Translations under genes and position numbers: made by a program
Shown here: positions 49,242 through 61,500 of the stretch, piece by piece
Layout: every line of letters starts with the position of its first letter
Numbering within the stretch: position 1 is the first letter of the stretch
The notes under the pieces: model-generated
Told to the model about the DNA's origin: nothing
The model's database searches: none
Seen by the model: only the letters and a program-made list of their open reading frames with translations
Source of the DNA: Liolophura sinensis
Lineage: Eukaryota; Mollusca; Polyplacophora; Chitonida; Chitonidae
Direction: 5' to 3'
Assembly: GCF_032854445.1 (NCBI RefSeq)
Contig: NC_088302.1
Location: 48,578,046 to 48,642,045, forward strand
Length of the DNA stretch: 64,000 nt

Positions 49242-49475
49242 TCAAAGTAGGGAGGGGGCCTCCGTGGCTCAGTCGGTTAAAGCGCTAGCGCAGCGTAATG
49301 ACCCAGGAGTCTCTCACCAATGCGGTTGCTGTGAGTTCAAGTCCAGCTCATGCTGGCTTCCTCTCCGGCCCGGTTTCCACCCACAATAATGCTGGCCGCC
49401 GTCGTATAAGTGAAATACTCTTAAGTACGGCATAAAACACCAATCAAATAAATAAATAAATAAATCAAAGTAGGG
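49242..49475 (+). mobile_element. Full-length tRNA-derived SINE (family A) with target-site duplication
   Basis: The insert (49253-49464) is flanked by a perfect 11-base direct repeat TCAAAGTAGGG (49242-49252 and 49465-49475). It starts GGGGGCCTCCGTGGCTCAGT (A box TGGCTCAGTCGG), has a B box in GTGAGTTCAAGTCC, then a conserved core (GCCCGGTTTCCACCCACAAT) and a tail of GTACGGCATAAAACACCAAT and AAATAAATAAATAAAT. This is the reference copy for the family in the window. Confidence 0.92.
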
Positions 49476-49494
49476 GATTATAAGTTTCCTCTAA

Positions 49495-49725
49495 TCCAAA
49501 CAGTTGAGACAACTGAAAAATCTCGTATTAAACCATTGATATTGATAAATTTTTTGATAAAAAATATATGGCACCGATTATTATTCTTGATCATTAAAAT
49601 GATGGATGCTCTGATCGCTTACAAGTCAAACTTTGCAAGGAATTTTTTAGAGCCTACAAAAAATGTCTTGCCATCGATCTTTTCTCAGTCTTTCCCTCAC
49701 GGGTTTTTCTGTATAGTTTACGTCT
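49495..49725 (+). repeat. Dispersed repeat related to 61310-61500
   Basis: Short ordered similarity: AAAATGATGGATGCTCTGAT versus AAAATGATTTGTATATTGGT, TTTGCAAGGAATTTTTTAGA versus TTTGCGAGGAATTCTTCATC, and AATGTCTTGCCATC versus AATGTCCTGCTATC. No coding capacity is evident. Confidence 0.35.
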
Positions 49726-50599
49726 GATTATACGGCTGTTTAACATCGTGCTGTAGTTACCATGTTATCATTAGCTGTTACTGTTTGAAACGGATGATGT
49801 TAATATTTGTTGTATTAAACACAATCAGTTTTTGTTTTTTGGGCTTTCAGTACTAATGTTGATAAGTTATATTGACAAGCAAAGCTGTCAACCATTTTGA
49901 CATTTTAAATGTTTTCAAATGTTTTTGAATTATTTAGAATAAATTATTTGATTAACATTGACAAAGGGTTAATAGGCAAAATATCGAAATCACGGTTGAG
50001 CAGTTGTGTCAAGCATATTTATAATTTCACATACCTGTTAGAGTTCTTGGGTTTATTGATATCATGCCACAGTCCACAGGCTGCCCCTGAAGGCAAACGT
50101 CTGCATTCACAGCGTTTACCATTGTGCGTTATTTCTCTTAATTAAGCCAGCAATAATGCTTAAAGGGTTGGAATTTTAATATCATTCATCCGAGTTAGGG
50201 TTTTTGACAATACTAACTATTTAAGAAGAGACCAAATAACAAATATTGTTTCCCTTTTGTAATACACACCTTTCAACCAGTCTGCAGGTTTTTATGAAGT
50301 GATGTACAAGACAGAATCAGACAGAAACACAGCTGTCCCCAAGCATTATATCTGTGCGCATCAACCTTGGAAGACTTTGTATTACACCGTTAAGTCATTG
50401 AACTGATATCTGGGCAGGAATTGCATAGGTTTTTGTGGCTGTGGTCTATAACCAGAAGCAGCCCCAAACAACATTTTTAGCACTTTCATAAAAAAAAAGA
50501 TTCTGCAAATTCGTTCAAAAGGACGTGTTTGTAAAAAGAAATGATTGCAAATGGCTCACTGTGTAACAGTCGTAGCTGATTTGCTGTCTGCAGGATTGC

Positions 50600-50800
50600 C
50601 AGCCATCAACCAATATGGACGTTCCAATAATTAATAACAGTCAATAATCACAAGGCCAATCCCCCGAAAGACGCCTAAAATAAACTACCAAGGAACTAAG
50701 AAAGTATTTAAAGTATGAAATTAGGATGGAGTCATGCAAATAGAATCAGTCAACAGTTGTTTTTGCACTAATGTCTCGGGACGTTGATTGAAATTGTAAC
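50600..50800 (+). repeat. Dispersed repeat, copy 2 of the 30065 family
   Basis: Same orientation and order of words as 30065-30262, including CCAACCAATATGGACGTTCC, AATCCCCCGAAAGACG and GGATGGAGTCATGCAAATAG. Confidence 0.55.
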
Positions 50801-51484
50801 ACATAAGTTAAATCAGAGTTATAACCGAACTAGTGTATTCAAACGTGTCCAACAGCCTTGACATCTTACAAGCCAATTAAGCTTTCTCCCTAGTCGCGTA
50901 ATTTAAAAAAACTTTTGCATAACTGCATTCTTTGCAGTAATGCAGTAAACATATAATATTTCTGTATTTGATACTACATTAATTGTTAAGGGTATTTTTA
51001 GTGGTACAACGTCAGTGATGCAGAATAAGGCGTCTCTGGAAAGTTTGGCTGACGGTAAAAGCAATGACTAAGCGAATGTCAGTTTTTAAGTGTGACCAAA
51101 CACAATATATTGTACAGAATTTTGTTTTAGCTAGAATTGACGGGATATGCATGTTGTGTAACTAAAATATTTCTCCTTTCTTCCTCTCGTATATAAAAAG
51201 AAATCATTTCACAACTTTAGATACACTTTTACAATATGTGTATTTAGTATGTCTTTAATTTTACCGTTGTATGCGAAGTGATGAAATAGAAGCTTGCAAA
51301 CAACTTTCATAACCAACAATAAAGGAGCACATGGATAACCCCGTTACATTTCAAATACGAATTACGGAAATGTAATAACGTTTTTAATATTTACTATTAA
51401 GACAAACTCAGTGGCATCTTAATGGAGTCCCATGTACATGTACAGGCATAAAACTTGTTACTGTATTGGCTTGTATGGAAGACA

Positions 51485-52270
51485 TGCGGCCACTTGCTTT
51501 CTCGCACGAGTTATAACATTGTCTTGTTTTCTCTTGTCTCTAATTCTCGCCATGTCAAAAACCCACCGTCGAGAACTCGAGAATGAAAGGCGACAAAGAC
51601 CGTAAGTTTTCCGCTAGTTTTCGAGTCTCGCGAGTGGCAAGGCACGGTTCCACAACAAAATAACTACCTGTACCTTTTTTGTTATTGACAAACCGCGCGA
51701 GATTAGCAATAATATAGCGCGGTTTGACTAATCATGCGTTGTCGAGTTCTCGACTAACATGCCCCTCCATAAAACACGCGGGTCAAGAACACGAGAGTTG
51801 AGATTAGCAAAACCCGCGCGATTTTCTTTTTGATATTTTGAGTTTTTTGCGCGACAAACCGCGTGAGATTAACAATAATGTTGCCCGTTTTTTGCTAATC
51901 TCGACTGGCGCGTTCTCGACCCGCGGGTTTTATGACTGGACATGCTAGTCGAGAAATCGAGAACGCGAGATTAGTCAAACAGCGCGATATTATGGGTAAT
52001 CTCGCGCGGTTATTGACAACCACGCGAGAATAACAAAAAAATAGGACCAGCAGTAATTTTGTTGTGAGACCGTGCTTTGCCTCTAGCGAGACTCGAGAAC
52101 TCGCGGAAAACTTGCGTTCTTTGTCGCCTTTTATTCTTGAGTTCTCGACCCGCAAGAATAAGAGAGTATAGAAAACAAGAAATCGGTATAATCTCGTACG
52201 GTTTTATCTATCGAGGCGTTCTAGAGTCGCGGGTTATTAAAACACGCGACAAGAGAAACCGTGTGGCCGC
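51485..52270. mobile_element. CpG-rich fold-back element (long inverted repeat)
   Basis: A left arm (51485-51815) and a right arm (51886-52270) are imperfect inverted copies around a loop of about 70 bases. Matched pieces include GCGGCCAC at both outer ends, CGACAAAG and GTTTTCCGC, GGCACGGT...CAACAAAAT, CGCGAGATTA, and GAGATTAGCAAAA at the inner ends. The element is rich in CG and in TCTCGA/CGCGAG words, unlike the AT-rich flanks. The arm is longer on the right. Short open frames inside (for example 51895-52155) are by-products. It would form a long hairpin; no transposase is present, so it is presumably non-autonomous. Confidence 0.85.
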
Positions 52271-52639
52271 CTCCGTCTTCGATAAGTTTGTATTTGCAAA
52301 TTTTCCATTGAAGTCCTTTAAAATCTTCACGGAATGAAAGAGAAAAAGTAAAATCAGGGTATTATCTGATTGATTCATTCTCAATCGTCCTGAAAACACC
52401 GTTGTAATCTCATATGTTTTTCAGACACGTCCATCACCATTTATTCTACTTGCCAATATGACAGGATATATTAATTGAAACCAGTTCACATTTTGCTGCT
52501 GAAGAATTTTGTTTAAAATTGGGCACCTGGCAGTGAGAGGGCAACGCTCCAATGGGGGTGAAGTGCTAGACTGGAGGACACTTCCGTTTTTGCAATATTC
52601 TACTACCCAAAACTCTGAATAGATTGTCCTTATGTCATC

Positions 52640-53030
52640 ATGTCCTTATAGTATTTGCGTGGGCTACAATATACATCTATGTGGACTAGATCAACACGGT
52701 TGCCTTGAACAGTTTAACCATTCTAGTAGATATATGTAATCAGTTGGCACTTTCATCAGGAGGAAAGGTATGCTGTTGACAATGGCGCTGCCAGTTGATA
52801 CTTGTGTCTCCCGAGGGTTGAGATTACATAGTGAAAATCCATTTCTCTAGTATATAGCTCATAGTGTGAGACATACATAACAAGCTTCACCACATGTATC
52901 TGTCTGTCGTATATTGTGTCTATTTTCCTCGCATGTTGTATCAGTGAGATAATTGCGACAGACAGACAGAAAGAAATTACAGATTCTTGTCACAAAACAA
53001 TGTCATTCCGGCAGACTCAGGGCGTCATCT
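52640..53030 (+). repeat. Dispersed repeat family, copy 1 of 3
   Basis: TAGTATTTGCGTGGGCTACA, AATGGCGCTGCCAGTTGATA and TTCCTCGCATGTTGTATCAG correspond to TAGTATTTGTCTGGGCTGAG, AATGGCGCTGGCACTGGAAT and TTCTTGGCATATTCCATCAC at 62975-63510. Confidence 0.5.
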
Positions 53031-53034
53031 TAAA

Positions 53035-54095
53035 ATGTACTTGTGTAAGTTCTGACGAAATGAGCTGCTAAGTTATTTATTGAAAATCATTCCCTTACCA
53101 TGTTTAGCATGTCAAAGTAACAGTATGAAAAATAAACAAGAGACATTTTGATACAGAACTCGTGTAACGGTCGAGCATTATACTAGTCACTTGAAGGAGT
53201 TATTATGACACTTTCCGGAGTACATGTATCTGTGTCAGCGGAGAGACATGACATGGCGTGCTGGTACACTATAAATCCTTTCATTAATATGAGTTGAAGA
53301 AAGATGATGCGAGTATATATACTTAACGCTAATCGTTAAATGCTTTGTTTGTTGTATTCTCATCAGCGAGTTATGCGGATAATACATATGTATAACATAT
53401 ACTCATGTAAACCATTGCAACTGATCCCCCAGACGTTAATACAAGCTGGTAGAACCACTAGTTTGTTGAGCTATGATACCATGCTTGTATGAGGACCCAT
53501 ACTTGTGTCGAGGTCAATGAACCTTAGCGCATGAGGGCTGAAGGACACAAGTGTCCTGGATCTTAATGCGTAGTACAGGTCACATGACGTCATCAATTCA
53601 CATCATGTTTCGCGGTGTTGACACAATGTTGGTTTAGTGTTAAGCGCAGTTAATGGTACCATTGATCTCCATGAAAGTAATGATTTCCTCTGTTTCTGGA
53701 TCTATCTCCCCACTGTATCATTAGTTCTGACAGGAATTAGGTGAAATATGACACTTTACAGCCGCTTTGGGAGGAACTAGGGTGTACCTTCATTTAACCT
53801 AAATGTGACAAGTCCGGATATTTCTCTGTGTGAAGTATATATTAGAAAGGCAGGAATCACATTGACTTGTTAAGCCGTGTTCTGACACTGTTTCTCAATT
53901 TGGACATGTGCATACAGTGTATGACTACTTAAAATTCTAATGTAAATTTCATTTTTGCTACATTGTCTGTTTCTCTAACTACGGTGAATACAAAAAGAAA
54001 CAACAACGATAAGTACAATGTACAACAAAGAAATGCAACTGTGTGTTTTGGAATAGCAAACCCAATATTTAAACTCTCAGGGCCCCAAGGTGGTC
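53035..54095. other. No supported feature
   Basis: AT-rich sequence without recognisable exons, RNA genes or repeats. Confidence 0.4.
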
Positions 54096-54096
54096 T

Positions 54097-54262
54097 GGTC
54101 CCGGAATCACCGAGTGATCTTAGACTTAAGTCAAAATTTTAATCATTAAATTTGGTATGTTCCTTTCCATTATTTGAGTTGAAATTTCTATTATAATAAC
54201 TTACTCAGAATTTATATTACCAAGCAATATTTTGACGTGACTTCAGAAATAAATTTTAAAGG
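54097..54262 (+). mobile_element. Partial MITE related to 22574-22787
   Basis: CCCGGAATCACCGAGTGATC, TTAGACTTAAGTCAAAATTT and the distal ATTTTGACGTGACTTCAGAA match the palindromic element at 22.6 kb. The expected right terminal repeat is missing. Confidence 0.45.
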
Positions 54263-54679
54263 TACCTTAAACCGGCATTAAATATTTTTTTATTTTTTTT
54301 TTCAACCCAGTAAAAGTTTCATGAACTTCGTCTTGTCATAGCTTTAGCGTGTCTCGACAGCAAGGTGACATCACGTTTACTCTAGTTCTCTAACGTCGAA
54401 GGTATTTCCCATATAATAGTCTAAGAAATAGCCCAGCGCAGTTTAAATTTGTGTTCTTCGGCGATCAAGGACCAAGTGATAAATAGCTGTTGATACAGTT
54501 GGCCTACTATACATCTATACAGTTTTCGCTAGCCTGCAGATGGACGGCAGCGGTATTCCCGGTTCAGTTCGTAGTCTCCGTGGGGGTTGTGCTGGTATCG
54601 GATATTATGACCCCTGTTATGTCTTTACAAACTTAAAATGACACAAATGGAAATAAATCTAAGTACCACTGGGCCTGAA

Positions 54680-55850
54680 CTAGTCATTCGACTCTGGCTG
54701 GATTTTATGTTTCGATTTTGTAGTGGTGGCCTTTGAGATGAAAGCAGTGCTGACATAGTTATCGCCGGCGTCAGAGAAAACACCTCGGCTTAAACACGAC
54801 GTTTCAATAATTTTACTGTATTCTATAAAAAAAAAGAAACAGAAAAAAATATCCCTTGTATGCAAGAAAGACAAATTCCCATAAACAGTCGGCATCCCTA
54901 ATGAATTTTTCAATGACTCTGATATTTGCTAACCATCAACTGCATGCTGACTAAACGCTAACATGAACGACAAAAAATGTATTTGTATAATTTGCAGATG
55001 CATTTCACAAATGTATACCCAGACCTTTAAATCCCATGAGACTTGAACATTTCCACATGTGTTAAATATATGCTTGTATATGTATTATGTAACAAAACGA
55101 CAATACATCAATGTCAAGCTTTTGGATATGGATAGCGCGTTCGCTGACATATGGAAATCCCTGAATTAAATTTTTACACGAAGTGTGTGGGCATATAGCT
55201 TTATCTTAGGTTTGCATTAATTGCATGCACCATGTCGTTCCCATGCCACCTATTAAGGCACCTGTCAGATTCAGCAGTACGTATATGAGTGTTTTACCTG
55301 GAGTATTTTCCTGGTAGAAGATTGGATATCGCTACTGCCACGAAATACACTAAGGATATATACTGCTATTAGGTAAACCGCTTTGACCTGTCAGCTGGCC
55401 AGCCAGCTTCTGTTCCTAATCCATATGACATACCTAACTGGTCTGAACATGCCACTTCGTGTTTTTTGTGTTTCTATAAGTGTCCAGATATTCAGTTTTT
55501 CCCTTGTGGAATTGGGGTACATAAAGACCGATAGAAACCCGTGTAGTTAATGTTTAGAATAGACAGTTTATATATTACCTGATTTGTCGGAAGAACTATT
55601 GGTGCTTCTATAACTGCGTCTAAAATAACAAGATTTACAGGTATCTCCATACATTTGCGTGCAAAGAATTTCATGGCTACTAAAGATAAAATAAAGTAAA
55701 AATATATTTTCAAGATTATTTTAATAAAACCTATACTATCATATTTAAAAGAACTCTTTTCCCGTTGAGCAATGGTATGGAATATAAATATATTTACGGC
55801 ATAGAGAGTAAAGCCAGAGCAGCAATTAGGAAATACTTCTTGTTACAGAA
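54680..55850 (-). CDS. Weak minus-strand gene candidate (three possible exons)
   Basis: On the minus strand a hydrophobic segment (KYFLIAALALLSMP) ends at a GTAAAT donor (exon end 55798, phase 2). A clear acceptor (TTTATTTTATCTTTAG) opens a 101-base segment 55679-55579 ending CAG before GTAATA. A strong acceptor opens 54822-54680, ending in TAG. The phases chain consistently (2, then 1), giving a short protein with a signal-like N-terminus and a polar C-terminus. However, no start codon is obvious, and the middle segment is also open in another frame (MKFFARKCMEIPVNLVILDA). Treat the model as a hypothesis; no family is recognised. Confidence 0.2.
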
Positions 55851-57159
55851 ACCTCTGGTTATATTCCCAAGAGTGTCATGGTTTATATAACAAAGAGGCC
55901 CCGCAATCACGTAGCGAACATTCACGAACATGATGCCATTCTCTAGAATGCCGCCATTGTTATGCTTCAAACCAACGTGCATACGATCGTACATGAAGGT
56001 CAGCCATTTCCAAGAAATTTGTCCACGTTTGTACGAAATACAAAAGTGCTTAGTTCTCTGACGGGACAGTCAGGAACTATGTAGGTTGTGTCGGAAATAA
56101 ATATCAACGTTGCGTAGTGAAAGTTTAAATATGAGTAAAGTTTTCCTGTGACAGACCTGGCCTGACTAAACGACAGGTATAGCCCTATTTATCCCCCTGG
56201 CTTTGTATCCTGAGGTTTATCTATCGACATTCAATTATTAGCTGTCTGCTTGTCCACATCTGGGATATAGAGTTGTCATAACCATAGTTTATTTCAGAAA
56301 ATTTATATCTGGTATTGTCATGTACGGACACCTGGGTGAGACTCACGGTGAATAGACTGGGTCCTGTTTTTACTTAAGCCCTATAGTCTTGGTTATAATT
56401 CGTTCCATTTCTGGACCATCCAAAACCAAACTGGCTAGATGTTGCAGACCAAAGGAGGGAGTTATAATGGAAACAATGACGTAGGTAACGCTAATTAAAG
56501 ATTTGTCAAAGTTTCCTTTGTTATTTCTGGGCAAAGGCCACACTTTACAAAAACTTTTTAGTCATTCAATTGCTGTGTGTCCTTAACTGTTCTCTATTAA
56601 AGCCGACAGAGGTTCTATTGCTATAATTCGCCCTTGGTTCACCACTTCGCTGTTTCGCTTTGTATTAAAACTTTCATAATTCTGTTGCAATAAAAAATTG
56701 GAACACTATCAGAAATCACCGTAATCAATAAAAACATGGGAGAAGCAGTTTCATAAATTATGAATTTTTTTCGTAATGCCAGAGTGTGGACCATGCATTA
56801 CCGTCGTTTGGCAAGAGAAGCCTTTAAAGGCAGGCCTTCCTCAGGAAAAGGCCAATATTCTAAGAACCTTAAATTGAATGTCGAAAGATAACGGCCACAG
56901 AACAAAAGACAATCCCCGGGCGTTAGTGACATCCGATACAAAGATATAAAATACGCCAGAGTGGCATATTTTAAATAAATACAAAAATACAGAAAATATC
57001 GATTGGTGGAATTTTTATAAAAGATGAAAAACATAGAGAGCAGAACAAGAGCAGCGACGACAGTCATACAGTTGACAAATGGTCACACATAACCGGTGAA
57101 ATGTAGCCTCTTGTCAGTCTACCTCAGTAAGGGTTTTATTCTAACTAAATGAGGACCCC

Positions 57160-57480
57160 CTCATCTCTTATCTATTTGCTTGGCATTTAGCACCGGTGAA
57201 ATAGCTTTAACTGAAACAAGAGAGAGACATTATAGGTTATTGCCACAAAAGGATCTCACTACAACTTGCTCATTTTAATAGCTCTGTAAGAATTATACTT
57301 TTTACCACACAGTTTATCTATATGTATGGAAACCAACATACAGCATGTCGCGAATGTTATTTTGCATTTTTTGAACGACAGGTCTGTTAAGTTATGATAT
57401 TATGCATGAATCAGCGTAAAATGTCACATCGTCTTCCTCACCCTTTGTCTTAATTGGATTCGGAACTCATGCTGACTAAG
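57160..57480 (+). repeat. Dispersed repeat family, copy 2 of 3
   Basis: It is highly similar to 63285-63520: ACTGAAACAAGAGAGAGACA, TTATTGCCACAAAAGGATCT, GGAAACCAACATACAGCATG and TTTTGCATTTTTTGAACGAC. Confidence 0.65.
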
Positions 57481-57999
57481 GGAAAGGTTAATGAAATGTG
57501 ACATTTTGCATGGGCGGCTTTGATTTGCAAAATGAAGTGTTTTCTCTCACCGAATTATTTCAATGTGACATCAGTTTTATCAATATGCATAAATGGATAA
57601 ACTCCCCACGTTCGTATATCATTCGTGAACTAAAAGGGGCGTTCGTACGTCGACAATCGCAAGAGCCATTTTCAATACAAGTTATAACACCAGTTTCCAA
57701 AAGAATATGCAAGAAATGATACTGCTAATAACATGTAAGAGAGAAGCCGTCAACAGTTTTCAGTGATGCTGAGAAGACAGTCGATACTGTTCAGTGCTCT
57801 GTCTATATTTATCACCTATTGTGTATCATACTATAGACTTTAAGAAACTTCGTGTACTGGCCTTTGATGAATTTATGGACACACTATTGTTTTGGTGACA
57901 TAGGTTGAAATCAGCACATTTTACATGCATGTACGATTCTAACAGATACTATAAGGTGAGATGTGTTATACTTCATGGACCTCAAAGAAGAAACCTGTA

Positions 58000-59795
58000 A
58001 ATTTCAAAAGTCCTGAGAGGTACTTACAACCAGTTGTCCATAGGTTTGGATTATCAACAACACCGGTCACAAAAATAGACTCATTTGCATATGGAAACCA
58101 GAGCATTTGGTAACTCTAAGCACCGACTGATTTTCATTCGAAATGGAATCAATTATTGGCACCAATGGGCATTTCCTTATCCATTTAGGTTGCAGATGAA
58201 TTAAACTCTTAATTTTATTGATAAATGTATCGACAAACTCACTGTCACTATGAAAGCTAGAAAGTCAAAATGGTTAGGGTGTGGGGAAGTTAGAGGCATC
58301 ATTAAAAACTTAATAATTGTGTTCTGAATAGTTTACTCCTAAAACTTCACGTCTTGAAATCCGTAAATGGTCTTAGGCACAGTGGCATGAGAATTAAGTA
58401 AAGTTTTATGTGGAAAACTATGATGTAGTATAAATCTGAACGACTTAGGTTAATCCCTTTTTAATGCGACTTCGACCTTCGTTGGTAATTATTTTTCACT
58501 CTCCTTTCTCTTTTAAACCTGATCCGGATTGCCTTTACAATCTCCACCCTAAATCATTTCGAAACAGCAGAGTGGCCAATATCTATACAGAATAAGTGTT
58601 TATTGACCTTATACATGCACATATGCTCGACTTCTAAAGCAGATCTTATATTTATACATCATTCGTTTTGGTTTTGACTTCTTTAGCAGCAAGTGTATCA
58701 CGCCTGACAACCGTGATACTTGTTCTGCAGAACTCGTTTCATGCTGCAATGGTGTTCTATAGCCCTTTTGACTCATCATTTTCTTAGTGGTATCGGATTT
58801 TCAAAAAAATGCCTTCTTGATTATTAATCCAAAAGCGGAGACTGACGAATTGCAGGAGATAAGGATTCAAAAGTTGTTACACTCTGACTGACCGCATGCG
58901 ATTTGAAATGTCAAGCCTGAGCTGGAAGAGGCTTCGGGTTTAAGTTCCTCATTTGAGGCGATCTGATTATGATTACTGTCAGGTCAGTGGAAATCCAACT
59001 TACATTGGCGTCAAGAACTAGTTTAATACGTATTTTGCAGAACCGTCATAATAGTCATGGGGAATCCATGATGACAGAAATAATTACATTAATATGGCTG
59101 CACCTCTGGAGATAGATTTCCACTGTCTGTCGAGCACCATCCCAACATATCGACACTCAACCATCTTGCACTCATCTCACTTTTGACCAAAGCACTTGAG
59201 TTTTTTCAGGCTGGTCGATTTTTTCTTTGTTGATATTTATGTCAGTAAGAAGATAACGATCAAAGCGAATAAAAGCAAGGATGTGCACATTTGTCGTAAC
59301 ATAACCAAGGTCACATTACACAGCTGAATTAACTGTATCTGTGTTTAAGTTCAGCTTAGATGTATAGTTTTTGAAATAAAGGCTTACTTGTGTATAAATT
59401 TAAGGTTTTTAGCATAGTTCTTAGTTTTATGCTAAGATAAAAACAATAAATACAAGCAGCGACAAAGGAAAAATCGTAAATTTCCCGACAGAAACTAGTG
59501 TGAGTGAATAAATATACGCACGGATATGCGCAACCTGTAGTACAGTTTAATCATGGAAGAATTAGCAAGAAACAAGAACATATAATGTTACTTCAGGTTT
59601 CTTTTTCTCTCAACCGACAAAACAGTAAAATGCAAATATCATTATACACTGGTCCCAGTTCTTCAAAAGTGTCGATAGGTCTGGTATTAAGAAATAGGCC
59701 TTGCTTAACTTTTAATACATTTTTGAACAAGCCTGCACCAGGTGCAAAGACATGTGGTTTATTCTCGGTACCCAATTTTCTCAACCCACGAAACT
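58000..59795. other. No supported feature
   Basis: AT-rich sequence. The open frames around 59504-59797 on both strands overlap each other and show no domain or splice support. Confidence 0.4.
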
Positions 59796-59804
59796 AATAA
59801 CCTT

Positions 59805-59870
59805 AACATGTATGAAATATTCTTGAATGCAGCGTTAAACACCAATCCGTCAAATCCAATCCAATCACAC
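59805..59870 (+). mobile_element. SINE (family A) tail, diverged
   Basis: TGTATGAAATATTCTTGAAT and GCAGCGTTAAACACCAATCC correspond to the family A tail. Confidence 0.45.
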
Positions 59871-61309
59871 ATCTTAAAGCTGTCAGAGGATTACCAGACT
59901 CCAGTTATGCCAATAAGAAATGTTTATCCTTGCAAAGTGGATTTATCATCATGATGATAGTCTATGGTGGGGTTAAGTCACAGTCATGTTGATAGACCTC
60001 TGTAGTCGAAAGGAATACATGTAAGTCTGTGTAAATCCGGATTAGAAGAGATAAGAAGTTTAATCATTTTCCCTATCTGTTCCAGTTCCCATGCATATCA
60101 GTGTGTCATTTGCTCGACCAATGCACAACCGGATCTTGAAACATAAGTTTTTTACATAGTTTATGGCTAGAAAACCTCAGCTTGTGAGATACTTTGTTGT
60201 GTATAGGTGAACAAGCGTAGGATTTCCTCCAGAAGAAATTTATTCTTCGAACTCGTTTATCATTTACCATTCCATTGTACTTAGAGCTGTCATTGTAACA
60301 CATGGTATATCTGTACAATGGCAGCTCTACGATCAATCGGTTAACTGAGTCCAGTTTAAAGAAACTATACAAGTCATCCATCTTTCTTGTACGAGCAATG
60401 ACTGAAGCTCAGCAGATTTCAGAGATCGCATTTCTCCCGGCAGGATGCAGGAAAAGTGGTTTAAAGATAAAATCAGAAGAAACTGCACATTCGATTATAC
60501 TACATGAGGTGACATTCTTGTGGCAACAAAATGTTTCTGGAACACAGGAGCCTTGTTAATTTTTCCTTTCATAATTAAAACGAAGAGAAAACAGATTTGA
60601 AAATTTTTATTTAAATTACTCTAGGCAGTTAACAATGGAAGGGAGTTTCTCTGTAATTGACCTCACTGGAGTATAGGCTTCACAGGAAGATGTCAGAGCG
60701 GATGTTTATAAAGAAATTTTCAGCCTAAAGAATCCATTGTGTGGCACGCCCATCTCCTTTTCTGACTAGTTACTTCATGAGGGTGCGCTCAACCAGATCA
60801 TGCTGAAATTGTTAATGATAGATATTTTTAACCATCTTTTCTGTCCCATGCTTTAGTCTTCTACTGTGGTATATTACATGCTTCATGATGACAGACAGCA
60901 AGCGTTGACTTGTAAAGGATACATTTTCAAGTCGCAGAGTTTAGGCTTGATGATTTTCATTATTAGCCAATGGAAAAATCCTACCAGACAAATACTGGAA
61001 TAGAAGGACTCATTGTAGAAGGATTAGTCAAATGTGTACACGTGAAACTTTATTGCACTTCACCTCACGTTCATGTATGTGAAAAAAGACTCGAATAGAA
61101 TTTTGTATTAATTGAGTTAATATGTGTTATATCATCATTAATGTGTTTAATGTTTCGTGTGAATCTGTTACTGTCATCAGCTATTACTGCCATTGTGTTT
61201 CTAGAATGGGGTGTTCTTGAACTCTTTACCCTTTTTGACAAATATTAAAGAGGCGAGCAACTAAAACGCCCAGCACTGAGGTGCAGAAAACAAGAATATT
61301 TCCTTTGTT

Positions 61310-61500
61310 ATTTATGAAGTGTTTCAGTGCTGAAAAGAGTCCTCCAAGCAAGAAGTCTAAATTCAGAATTCTAAATGGACACCGATATTTCCTGATGATG
61401 AAAATGATTTGTATATTGGTGGTTTACAGGTCAGGCTTTGCGAGGAATTCTTCATCGCCTCAGACAATGTCCTGCTATCTGTATTCTACATAGAGCCACC
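61310..61500 (+). repeat. Dispersed repeat related to 49495-49725
   Basis: Counterpart of the 49.5-kb segment (TTTGCGAGGAATTCTTCATC, CAATGTCCTGCTATCTG). It is diverged and non-coding. Confidence 0.35.

Noticed and set aside
49255-49340. tRNA gene
   Set aside because: The A and B boxes belong to the SINE head. The spacing and stems do not make a proper cloverleaf, and a retroposition target duplication flanks the element.
55579-55679. Similarity of the alternative frame (MKFFARKCMEIPVNLVILDA) to fukutin-type proteins
   Set aside because: The resemblance is faint, based on memory, and the frame does not chain by phase to the neighbouring segments.
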